In this document: positions 56,593 through 64,000 of the stretch, one piece after another | Position numbering within the stretch: position 1 is the stretch's first letter | Layout of the letters: each line of letters starts with the position of its first letter | Source of the DNA: Photobacterium sp. SKA34 | GTDB lineage: Bacteria > Pseudomonadota > Gammaproteobacteria > Enterobacterales > Vibrionaceae | Reading direction: 5' to 3' | DNA length: 64,000 nucleotides | NCBI RefSeq assembly: GCF_000153325.1 | Contig: NZ_CH724144.1 | Coordinates: 196,010-260,009 of the forward strand | The notes under the pieces: generated by a model | What the model saw: only the letters and a program-made list of their open reading frames with translations | What the model was told of the DNA's origin: nothing | Databases searched by the model: none | Position numbers and translations under genes: made by a program

Positions 56593-56922
56593 ATGTTTGG
56601 TAAAGGTGGCATGGGTAACATGATGAAGCAGGCGCAACAGATGCAAGAGCGCATGCAGAAGATGCAAGAAGAAGTAGCGAACATGGAAGTAACTGGTGAA
56701 TCAGGTGCAGGCCTTGTTAAAGTTACTATCACTGGTAGCCACAGTGTTCGTCGTGTTGAAATTGACGAAAGTCTAATGGAAGATGACAAAGACATGCTAG
56801 AAGATCTTATCGCAGCTGCATTTAACGATGCTGCTCGTCGTATCGAAGAAACACAAAAAGAAAAAATGGCTTCAGTAACTGGCGGTATGAATCTACCTGC
56901 TGGCTTTAAAATGCCATTCTAA
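56593..56922 (+). CDS. ybaB: Nucleoid-associated protein YbaB
   Basis: YbaB/EbfC DNA-binding protein. 109 aa. N-terminal Gly/Met/Gln stretch ([20 protein letters not shown]), core [15 protein letters not shown], and C-terminal LPAGFKMPF. It is 37 bases after dnaX and 3 bases before recR, with an AGAGAGAAAAG ribosome binding region. Confidence 0.95.
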   Translation: MFGKGGMGNMMKQAQQMQERMQKMQEEVANMEVTGESGAGLVKVTITGSHSVRRVEIDESLMEDDKDMLEDLIAAAFNDAARRIEETQKEKMASVTGGMNLPAGFKMPF

Positions 56923-56925
56923 TTA

Positions 56926-57525
56926 ATGCGTACCAGTCACTTACTGGAGCATTTAATGGAAGCTTTACGCTGTCTACCCGGGGTTGGCCCTAAGTCAGCA
57001 CAGCGTATGGCTTTTAGTTTGCTACAGCGTAATCGTCAAGGTGGTTTACAGCTTGCAGATGCACTCAGTCAGGCAATGACTGAAATTGGACATTGCCGTG
57101 ATTGTCGAACATTTACTGAAGATGATGTTTGTGCCATTTGTGAGAACCCTCGCCGTCAAGAAAACGGATTAATTTGTGTTGTTGAAAGTCCTGCGGATAT
57201 TGTCGCAGTAGAAGCAACAGGGCAATTTTCTGGCCGTTATTTTGTTTTGATGGGGCACTTGTCACCACTTGATGGTATTGGACCTTCAGATATTGGTCTT
57301 GACCGTCTTGAAAATCGATTACAGCATGAAAATATCAGTGAAATAATTCTTGCAACTAACCCGACGGTTGAAGGGGAAGCCACAGCGCATTATATTGCTG
57401 AGTTATGTCATGAATATGATGTACCAGCGAGCCGTATTGCTCACGGTGTACCTGTGGGTGGTGAGTTAGAGCTTGTTGATGGCACGACATTATCGCACTC
57501 ATTAGCAGGGCGTCAGCGTTTATAG
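56926..57525 (+). CDS. recR: Recombination mediator RecR
   Basis: Works with RecF and RecO to load RecA at gaps. 199 aa. N-terminal helix-hairpin-helix [14 protein letters not shown]4 zinc finger [16 protein letters not shown], and Toprim domain [14 protein letters not shown]. Follows ybaB by 3 bases. Terminator follows. Confidence 0.96.
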   Translation: MRTSHLLEHLMEALRCLPGVGPKSAQRMAFSLLQRNRQGGLQLADALSQAMTEIGHCRDCRTFTEDDVCAICENPRRQENGLICVVESPADIVAVEATGQFSGRYFVLMGHLSPLDGIGPSDIGLDRLENRLQHENISEIILATNPTVEGEATAHYIAELCHEYDVPASRIAHGVPVGGELELVDGTTLSHSLAGRQRL

Positions 57526-57541
57526 TTTGTCGAGAATAAAT

Positions 57542-57572
57542 AAAAACCGCGCTAATATAGCGCGGTTTTTTT
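57542..57572. terminator. Strong bidirectional terminator between recR and toxS
   Basis: AAAAACCGCGCTA and TAGCGCGGTTTTT form a 13-bp perfect stem with an ATA loop. A-run and T-run flank it, serving both convergent genes. Confidence 0.93.
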
Positions 57573-57595
57573 ATACTTGATTAAAGTCTGTATTT

Positions 57596-58141
57596 TTACA
57601 GCGAGTAAAGAATATTTGAGCCGTAGGTTAAACTGGTTAATAACAGTGAATTTTTGTTGATCACATCAATCCGACGGCTTTCTTGCGCATTCATTCTGAA
57701 AATATCTTTTACAACATTAAGTTGTTTATCATCAAAATCAATATTTGTACCAGATGTTACGTCTTTAAACTCTGTTGGCTCAGTGAGCAGATAGCCACCA
57801 CTGACATCCCATTGACCAGATTCAGAAATATGAATCTTTACGGGAATTGGTTTCTCACTATAAAGCTCTAACGTCGTAATACGTGAATAGGTATGGTTAG
57901 GCAAATACACCATATTACTGTTTTGTTTTACTTTACGTAATGTACCTAAATTATCGAGTTGTGTTGGCTCAATACGACTAAATGTCGTACTTTGCCATTC
58001 TCGCGACATCAGTAGTTGTTCTTGCTTGTAATCAGTTGAAAAATAAACCCAACTACAAACAGTAATAGAAATAGCAAGGATCCCAAAAGGCCAATAATTA
58101 CGAATAATATGAGAGAAGCTAATAGGAGTATTTACTGGCAT
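57596..58141 (-). CDS. toxS: ToxS, periplasmic partner of ToxR
   Basis: Stabilises ToxR through its periplasmic domain. 181 aa. One N-terminal membrane segment (NYWPFGILAISITVCSWVYF) and a beta-rich periplasmic part. ATG 58141 overlaps the end of toxR by 10 bases, so the two are co-translated. No catalytic motif is expected. Call rests on position after toxR and layout. Confidence 0.9.
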   Translation of the reverse strand: MPVNTPISFSHIIRNYWPFGILAISITVCSWVYFSTDYKQEQLLMSREWQSTTFSRIEPTQLDNLGTLRKVKQNSNMVYLPNHTYSRITTLELYSEKPIPVKIHISESGQWDVSGGYLLTEPTEFKDVTSGTNIDFDDKQLNVVKDIFRMNAQESRRIDVINKNSLLLTSLTYGSNILYSL

Positions 58142-59001
58142 AATTTCACATTATCCTCATGGCTAGTCAGTAAACGTAAGGTGACGTTTTCCATTGGTAC
58201 ACTACTGCTATGTAAGTAATTCAAATACAGTTGATTATTTTGTCCACCAGTGACGATAACTTCGGTTGGTTTACCTTCATCTTGATGATTTTTCAAATAA
58301 TCACTTACGCAACTACTGATCATATTATTCCAATTTTTCATCACTGGATTACTGATTGGCGTATAAATTTTTACGCCCTCAACTTGAAGAAGTGGACGAA
58401 AAGCTGCCGATTTTGGTGGCATACTTAAATTAACAGCAATCGGTAATATTAAGGCGATTATCAGTGCTATCCAACCAAACCAGGTTACCTTCGGTTTGGT
58501 TTCTATCGAGGGTGGTATAGATGGTTCAGGATCTGTTATTTGTTCAACGAGCTCGCTATCTTTAACATCAATACTTTGTGTATCAATAGGGGGAATATGC
58601 TCTGGATGCGCTAAGGTTTCTTGCGGTACATTATTATAATCAGTATCTTCTTCATTGACATAGGTCTCAACAGTGGCAATGATTTGGTAACCACGTTTGG
58701 GCACAGTTTTTACAAATGCAGGCGACTTAGTTGAGTCTTTTAGTGCTTTACGCAGTGTTGAAATAGCTTGAGTTAAGCTTGAGTCATCTACTTCAAAGCC
58801 TTGTTCACGCCAAACATAATCGTGAATACGCTGGCGAGTAATAATGAGGCTTGGATCTTCGATTAGAAGACTCAAGGCACGGCTTTCATTACTACCCAAA
58901 CGAATTAACTCATTACTTTCCAGCTTATCAATCAAACTGTTATCGTTTGGATCAAAAATGAATCGTTGTCCGATTAAAAACTTTTTTGAGTGTGTAGGCA
59001 T
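58132..59001 (-). CDS. toxR: Transmembrane transcription regulator ToxR
   Basis: Membrane-bound winged-helix regulator of outer-membrane proteins. 289 aa. N-terminal OmpR-type domain with LGSNESRALSLL, VWREQGFEVDDSSLTQAIST and VKTVPKRGYQ, then a variable acidic linker, a membrane segment (WFGWIALIIALILPIAV), and a periplasmic domain with two cysteines (SSCVSDYL and VKLCQ at the end) matching the V. cholerae disulfide pair. Divergent from htpG by 194 bases, a Vibrionaceae-typical arrangement. Confidence 0.95.
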   Translation of the reverse strand: MPTHSKKFLIGQRFIFDPNDNSLIDKLESNELIRLGSNESRALSLLIEDPSLIITRQRIHDYVWREQGFEVDDSSLTQAISTLRKALKDSTKSPAFVKTVPKRGYQIIATVETYVNEEDTDYNNVPQETLAHPEHIPPIDTQSIDVKDSELVEQITDPEPSIPPSIETKPKVTWFGWIALIIALILPIAVNLSMPPKSAAFRPLLQVEGVKIYTPISNPVMKNWNNMISSCVSDYLKNHQDEGKPTEVIVTGGQNNQLYLNYLHSSSVPMENVTLRLLTSHEDNVKLCQ

Positions 59002-59127
59002 TTATCTAACCTTAGCAATGGTCTTCTAATTATTCATTGTTCTATAAGTTTGCTGAATGGTTTCTTAATCTAAAAATATAAAACGGAATCTGAAAAAATA
59101 TAAAAAATAAAAAACGTGCTATTTTAG

Positions 59128-59153
59128 GTTGAAATTATGCTGTTTGACCATAT
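59128..59153 (+). promoter_or_regulatory. Sigma-32-type heat-shock promoter of htpG
   Basis: GTTGAAA (59128-59134), an 11-base gap and GACCATAT (59146-59153) resemble the sigma-32 consensus CTTGAAA and CCCCATNT. Start expected near 59160, giving a short leader before ATG 59196 (TGGAGTAGAG). Confidence 0.65.
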
Positions 59154-59195
59154 TTATCTTAAAAATAACACCTAACAATTTTCCATGGAGTAGAG

Positions 59196-61097
59196 ATGAG
59201 CAATCAAGTAGTTGATAAAAATAAGGAAACTCGTGGTTTTCAGTCGGAAGTAAAACAATTACTTCACCTAATGATCCATTCACTTTACTCGAATAAAGAG
59301 ATTTTCTTACGTGAATTGATCTCAAATGCGTCTGATGCGGCAGATAGGCTACGTTTTAAAGCCTTATCACAGTCTGATTTGTATGGTGACGATTCTAACT
59401 TATGCGTTAAGTTATCAATCAATGAACAAGCGGGTACATTAACTATTAGTGATAATGGTATCGGTATGACTCGTGAGCAGGCGATTGAGCATTTAGGCAC
59501 AATTGCTAAATCAGGTACGAAAGAATTCTTCTCTCAGCTAAAAGAAGATGAAAGTAAAGATTCGCAGCTGATTGGTCAGTTTGGTGTGGGTTTCTACTCA
59601 GCGTTTATTGTGGCTGATTCAGTAACAGTTAATACACGTGCGGCTGATGCTGCGGTAGATGAAGCGGTAAGTTGGCAGTCGGCTGGTGAAGGTGATTACA
59701 GCATTGAAACCATCACTAAAGCGAATCGTGGTACAGATATTATCTTGCACCTACGTGAAGATGATAAAGAATTCCTAAATGAGTATCGCTTACGTGAGAT
59801 CGTTGGTAAGTATTCAGATCATATTGGTATTCCTGTTCTTATTCAAACCGAAGAAAAAGATGAAGAAGGTAAAGTAACAGGAACAAAGTGGGATCAGATT
59901 AATAAAGCCCAAGCATTGTGGACACGTAATAAGTCCGATATCAGTGAAGAAGAATATAAAGAGTTCTACAATCACGTTGCGCATGATTACGCAGAGCCAT
60001 TGGTATGGTCACATAACCGTGTTGAAGGTAAGCAAGATTACACAAGCTTGCTTTACATTCCATCGACAGCACCTTGGGATCTGAATAATCGTGATGGTCA
60101 GCATGGCTTAAAACTGTATGTACAACGTGTATTTATTATGGATGATGCGCAACAGTTCATGCCGACATACCTTCGCTTCGTACGCGGTCTAATTGATTCA
60201 AATGATCTGCCACTAAATGTATCGCGAGAAATCCTACAAGATAACAAGGTGACACAAGCGCTACGTAAAGCGTGTACTAAGCGTGTGTTGCAAATGCTTG
60301 AGCGTATGGCGAAAAATGATGCTGAGAAGTATCAGACGTTCTGGAAAGCGTTTGGTCAGGTATTAAAAGAAGGTTTAGCTGAAGATTCTGCGAATCGTGA
60401 AAAAATTGCTAACTTGTTGCGCTTTAGCTCAACAGAAAGTGATTCACAAGAGCAAAGAGTATCGCTTGCCGATTACGTTAGCCGCATGAAAGAAAACCAA
60501 GATAAGATCTTTTATCTAACCGCAGATAATTTCAATGCTGCGAAACATAGCCCACACCTAGAGCAATTCCGTGCAAAAGGTTTGGAAGTGATTTTGATGT
60601 ACGATCGTATTGATGAATACCTAATGGGTCACTTACCAGAATTTGAAGGTAAGCAGTTCCAAGCTATTACCAAATCAGATCTTGATCTTTCAAGCTTTGA
60701 TGATGAAGAAGTAAAAGAAAAGCAAAAAGAGGCTGAAAAAGAATTTGCTTCAGTGACTGAACGTACTAAAGGTTACCTTGGTTCACGTGTAAAAGATGTA
60801 CGTGCAACGTTCAAACTTCATGACACACCAGCTGTTGTTGTGACAGATGAAAACGAAATGGGTACTCAAATGGCGAAACTGCTAGCAGCAGCAGGCCATG
60901 ATGCGCCAGAGGTTCAATACATTTTTGAACTAAATCCAGAGCATGCATTGGTTAAGAAAATGGCTGATGAAGTGGATGAAGAAGTGTTTGGTCGTTGGGT
61001 TGAATTCTTGCTAGGTGAAGCGATGTTGGCTGAGCGCGGTACGATGGAAGACCCTTCACAGTTCCTTGCTGCTATTAACAAGTTGCTGATTAAATAA
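59196..61097 (+). CDS. htpG: Molecular chaperone HtpG (Hsp90)
   Basis: ATP-dependent chaperone. 633 aa. N-terminal ATPase: [31 protein letters not shown] and [11 protein letters not shown]. The middle-domain Arg is in [13 protein letters not shown] 59196 follows GGAGTAGAG. A likely sigma-32 promoter precedes it. Placed between toxR (divergent) and adk. Confidence 0.97.
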   Translation: MSNQVVDKNKETRGFQSEVKQLLHLMIHSLYSNKEIFLRELISNASDAADRLRFKALSQSDLYGDDSNLCVKLSINEQAGTLTISDNGIGMTREQAIEHLGTIAKSGTKEFFSQLKEDESKDSQLIGQFGVGFYSAFIVADSVTVNTRAADAAVDEAVSWQSAGEGDYSIETITKANRGTDIILHLREDDKEFLNEYRLREIVGKYSDHIGIPVLIQTEEKDEEGKVTGTKWDQINKAQALWTRNKSDISEEEYKEFYNHVAHDYAEPLVWSHNRVEGKQDYTSLLYIPSTAPWDLNNRDGQHGLKLYVQRVFIMDDAQQFMPTYLRFVRGLIDSNDLPLNVSREILQDNKVTQALRKACTKRVLQMLERMAKNDAEKYQTFWKAFGQVLKEGLAEDSANREKIANLLRFSSTESDSQEQRVSLADYVSRMKENQDKIFYLTADNFNAAKHSPHLEQFRAKGLEVILMYDRIDEYLMGHLPEFEGKQFQAITKSDLDLSSFDDEEVKEKQKEAEKEFASVTERTKGYLGSRVKDVRATFKLHDTPAVVVTDENEMGTQMAKLLAAAGHDAPEVQYIFELNPEHALVKKMADEVDEEVFGRWVEFLLGEAMLAERGTMEDPSQFLAAINKLLIK

Positions 61098-61123
61098 CCA
61101 AACAACTTACTTATATCAAATAG

Positions 61124-61882
<759 letters not shown>

Positions 61883-61977
61883 TATTGTTGTTGGCTATGG
61901 TACACGTTCACGTGTTTACCGCTTAGCTTTCCAAGCAGTTACAAAAGCAGCTCTTTAATTAGCAGTTTAGGATTAAG

Positions 61978-62007
61978 AAAAGGAGAGCTTATGCTCTCCT
62001 TTTTTAT
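61978..62007 (+). terminator. Intrinsic terminator after adk
   Basis: AAAAGGAGAGC and GCTCTCCTTTT, an 11-bp stem with a TTAT loop, then TTT. It lies about 95 bases after the adk stop. Confidence 0.92.
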
Positions 62008-62140
62008 TGTATTTTTTTATGAACTAAAACGGTTTTTATTCCAAAAGCGGCATTAACAACCGAAACTGTTGTCACGTCCATCCATCCATTAATTTATTGT
62101 CACGCCACGTGATTTAACGCCCACTAATGGTTCAAACTAG

Positions 62141-63469
62141 TTAAAAACCATCTGGTCTCGCTGAGCTTTTTGAAAGCAGGGCCTTGTTAGCGCCTGTGTT
62201 CATGACTGTGATTAAGCCAACAAGTATTGGTTGTGCGAAGTCAAAAAAGGTTTTGATACCCGAACATAAATAATTGAGCCCAATCTCACCATCAGGCGTT
62301 TTGATGATTCTATTTTTTGGACATTCCCCCCAGCACAAGTTTAAGTGGGGGCATCGCTTACAATATTCGGGAAGGCTGTCTCGTTTTGACATGCCAAACC
62401 CTTCTTGGCGAACAGATAGAGCCATGTCTGGTAAATCTTGATCGTTAATGTTGCCTAGCTTGTATTCTGGATAGACGAAATGGTCACAGGAATATATATC
62501 ACCTGTGTGCTCTATAGCGATGGCTTTACCACAAAACTCTGAAGTAACGCACAACTGGCTTGGTTTCCCCATTGTTTGAGCAACCGCTGTTTCGAACAGA
62601 TTCACCATGACGCGACCAAGATCGTTATTGATCCACTCCTCAAAAGTTACTTTGAGAAAATTACCCCAATCATCAGGATCAACGGACCAATCTGTGACGA
62701 TAGACATGACGTTACCCGGGCGCGCCTCAGGGCTTCCAAGGAAGGGGACTGCGGCATCATTAAAAAATTGAGGTGCAGCTGACTTAAAGTTTTTGGTCTC
62801 TACAACAGGGGTGAACTGGATGTAGCTTACCTTCAACTCGTCGACTAAAAAACGATATACTTCGATAGGGTATTTGACGTTATGGCGATTAACGGTGACA
62901 AGAGCGTTAAATTTGACGCCATATTGCCTCAGCAACTCTACTGCTTTCATAACAAGATGAAATGTCGGTTTGTTACTGCGGGTTACTCTATACTTATTGT
63001 GGATACTTTCCGGACCATCTATTGAAAGTCCCACCAAAAAATTGTTCTGAGCTAAAAATTCACACCACTCTTCGTTAAGTATAATACCGTTAGTTTGTAA
63101 GTCGTTATTTACCGTGATTCACTCTGCGGCGTATTTTTTTTGTAGAGCGATGACTTTTCTAAAAAAATCTAAGCCCAACAGAGTGGGTTCTCCTCCTTGC
63201 CAAGAAAATGCGACTTCATTTGAGTCCTGGCTAGCAATATATTGTTCAATGTACCTCTCGAGCAGTTCATCACTCATCCTTGGTTGCTTGGGCTGATGAA
63301 GTAGACCCTCTTTGTGCAAATAGAAGCAGTATTGGCAGTCTATGTTGCACTTAGCTCCGCCGGGCTTAGCCATGACGTGGAAGCGTCTGACATGACCTTT
63401 GTCTGCTTTAGCTGTTTTGAGAGGAACAACATCCAACTCTGTCGTATTTCTAGTGAGATATTTACTCAT
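62141..63469 (-). pseudogene. Anaerobic sulfatase-maturating radical SAM enzyme, interrupted by in-frame TGA
   Basis: Would oxidise the active-site Cys or Ser of a sulfatase to formylglycine. The two halves lie in one frame, about 441 codons, separated by TGA at 63121-63119. First half: CxxxCxxC cluster (CNIDCQYCFY) and FSWQGGEPTLLG. After the stop it continues without loss: NNDLQTNGIILNEEWC, FLVGLSIDGP, then auxiliary-cluster cysteines (CVTSEFC, YSCDHF, YCKRCPHLNLCWGEC, LNYLC). ATG 63469 has GAGGA 6 bases upstream. Only one codon seems damaged; either a recent nonsense mutation, a sequence error, or read-through. Function is lost if TGA stops translation. Confidence 0.85.
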
Positions 63470-63486
63470 GGATATCCTCAAATTAA

Positions 63487-63517
63487 AGCCTAATCAGTGC
63501 AATGACGTGATTAGGCT
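63487..63517 (-). terminator. Hairpin between sulfatase and maturase genes
   Basis: AGCCTAATCA and TGATTAGGCT form a 10-bp perfect stem with an 11-base loop. On the minus strand TTAATTT follows, so it may act as a partial terminator between the two genes. Confidence 0.55.
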
Positions 63518-63543
63518 ATTTCTTTACACTATTATTCTAGAGT

Positions 63544-64000
63544 TTATTGCTGCGTTTTCTTCATAGCATCCTCTATGACTTTAGTCATATCGAAGGTGGA
63601 CCCACCCTGGGTCGGTGGATACTCAACCAAGCTTTTGACGTGTTCAGAAACCATTTCCGATGCTGGAGCGAGTAGCCATGACATTTTCTGAATTAAATGC
63701 CCATTTGCATCGATTGAATCAAAGCTCTCAAACGGATCTGCTCTTAGGTTGTAGATTTTTGGTTTTGAAAGTGGCAATAAGTTATCGTAGTAGTTTTCAG
63801 CAATAGCAAAGTGGAATTTCCAAGGTCCGATTCGAATGGCTGAAAGCTGATCTTCGAAATAGTAAAAGATGGACTGTCTCGCAGAGGATTCATTCTTTCC
63901 CGTCCAATATGGCAGGTTGTCGATGCCATCGATATATTGTTTTTTCTCTTTTATCATCTGCTCTTTGACGCCTTTCACACCAGCAGCAGAAGCCAGAGTT
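63544..64000 (-). CDS. Arylsulfatase, C-terminal part (start outside window)
   Basis: The frame is open to the window edge; the GTG at 63978 is internal. The visible C-terminal domain shows the type I sulfatase pattern: AAGVKGVKEQ, YIDGIDNLPYWTGK, SARQSIFYYFEDQLSAIRIG, KIYNLRADPFES, and a tail ending VIEDAMKKTQQ. The catalytic CxPxR or SxPxR and metal-binding parts lie beyond the window. Same strand as, and 75 bases before, the maturase gene, which supports a sulfatase operon. Confidence 0.88.
   Translation of the reverse strand, partial: TLASAAGVKGVKEQMIKEKKQYIDGIDNLPYWTGKNESSARQSIFYYFEDQLSAIRIGPWKFHFAIAENYYDNLLPLSKPKIYNLRADPFESFDSIDANGHLIQKMSWLLAPASEMVSEHVKSLVEYPPTQGGSTFDMTKVIEDAMKKTQQ

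Noticed and set aside
63070..63121. Selenocysteine at the in-frame TGA of the maturase gene
   Set aside because: No G/C-rich SECIS-like hairpin directly after the TGA, and no Sec is known at this position in the family.

Overview
The window is chromosomal DNA of a polar-flagellated marine gammaproteobacterium of the family Vibrionaceae. Four features point there: a flhF-flhG-fliA-cheYZAB-parC-parP-cheW block, toxRS divergent from htpG, an OmpU-like porin, and moderately AT-rich genes. Photobacterium is my best guess at genus, but that is inference. No rRNA, tRNA, CRISPR array, prophage or insertion sequence was seen.

Layout. (1) 1-10511: a long co-directional flagellar/chemotaxis operon. It covers flagellar placement and number (FlhF/FlhG), the flagellar sigma factor FliA, the chemotaxis core (CheY, CheZ, CheA, CheB, CheW) and the ParC/ParP system that positions chemosensory arrays at the pole. 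A FlhB-like/FliK-like pair converges on it (10515-11693). (2) 11800-19039: the complete cytochrome c maturation set ccmABCDEFGHI. (3) 19108-36549: mlaA, two fadL paralogues, an ECF sigma/DUF3379 pair, fadIJ behind a good FadR box, a secreted LamG/nuclease-like protein, an M16 peptidase, sixA, a lipoprotein, smrB and prmB. This is the gene set found around mlaA-fadL-fadIJ-sixA-smrB-prmB in E. coli. (4) 36648-61882: queC, cdsH/decR, tesB, ybaY, atl, ffs (4.5S RNA), a decayed EAL gene, ybaM, an HDAC-like gene, priC, a TSUP transporter, dinG, the OmpU-like porin, a DUF2057 protein, a DksA-like protein, ybaN, apt, dnaX, ybaB, recR, toxRS, htpG and adk. This parallels a second E. coli block (queC...decR...tesB-ybaY-ybaZ-ffs...ybaM-priC-ybaN-apt-dnaX-ybaB-recR-htpG-adk) with Vibrionaceae insertions. 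(5) 62141-64000: an accessory sulfatase locus, made of a sulfatase-maturating radical SAM gene interrupted by an in-frame TGA and the 3' end of an arylsulfatase gene.

How the parts work together. FlhF/FlhG/FliA build one polar flagellum, Che proteins steer it, and ParC/ParP tether the arrays through CheA. CheA carries three copies of an acidic helix-like motif in its linker. Ccm proteins attach heme to periplasmic c-type cytochromes. FadL proteins import fatty acids and FadI/FadJ oxidise them; FadR-type sites lie at fadIJ and, more weakly, at the upstream fadL. ToxR/ToxS, next to htpG, are the likely regulators of the OmpU-like porin 7 kb away.

The less explained signals are: a structured, terminator-ended RNA candidate in the gap before fadI; a hairpin plus terminator-like leader in front of queC; an exact A AAA AAG slippery site in dnaX predicting a short gamma form; a 16-bp palindrome abutting the ffs promoter; the secreted LamG/FN3-like/endonuclease-phosphatase protein; and the TGA-interrupted sulfatase-maturase gene.
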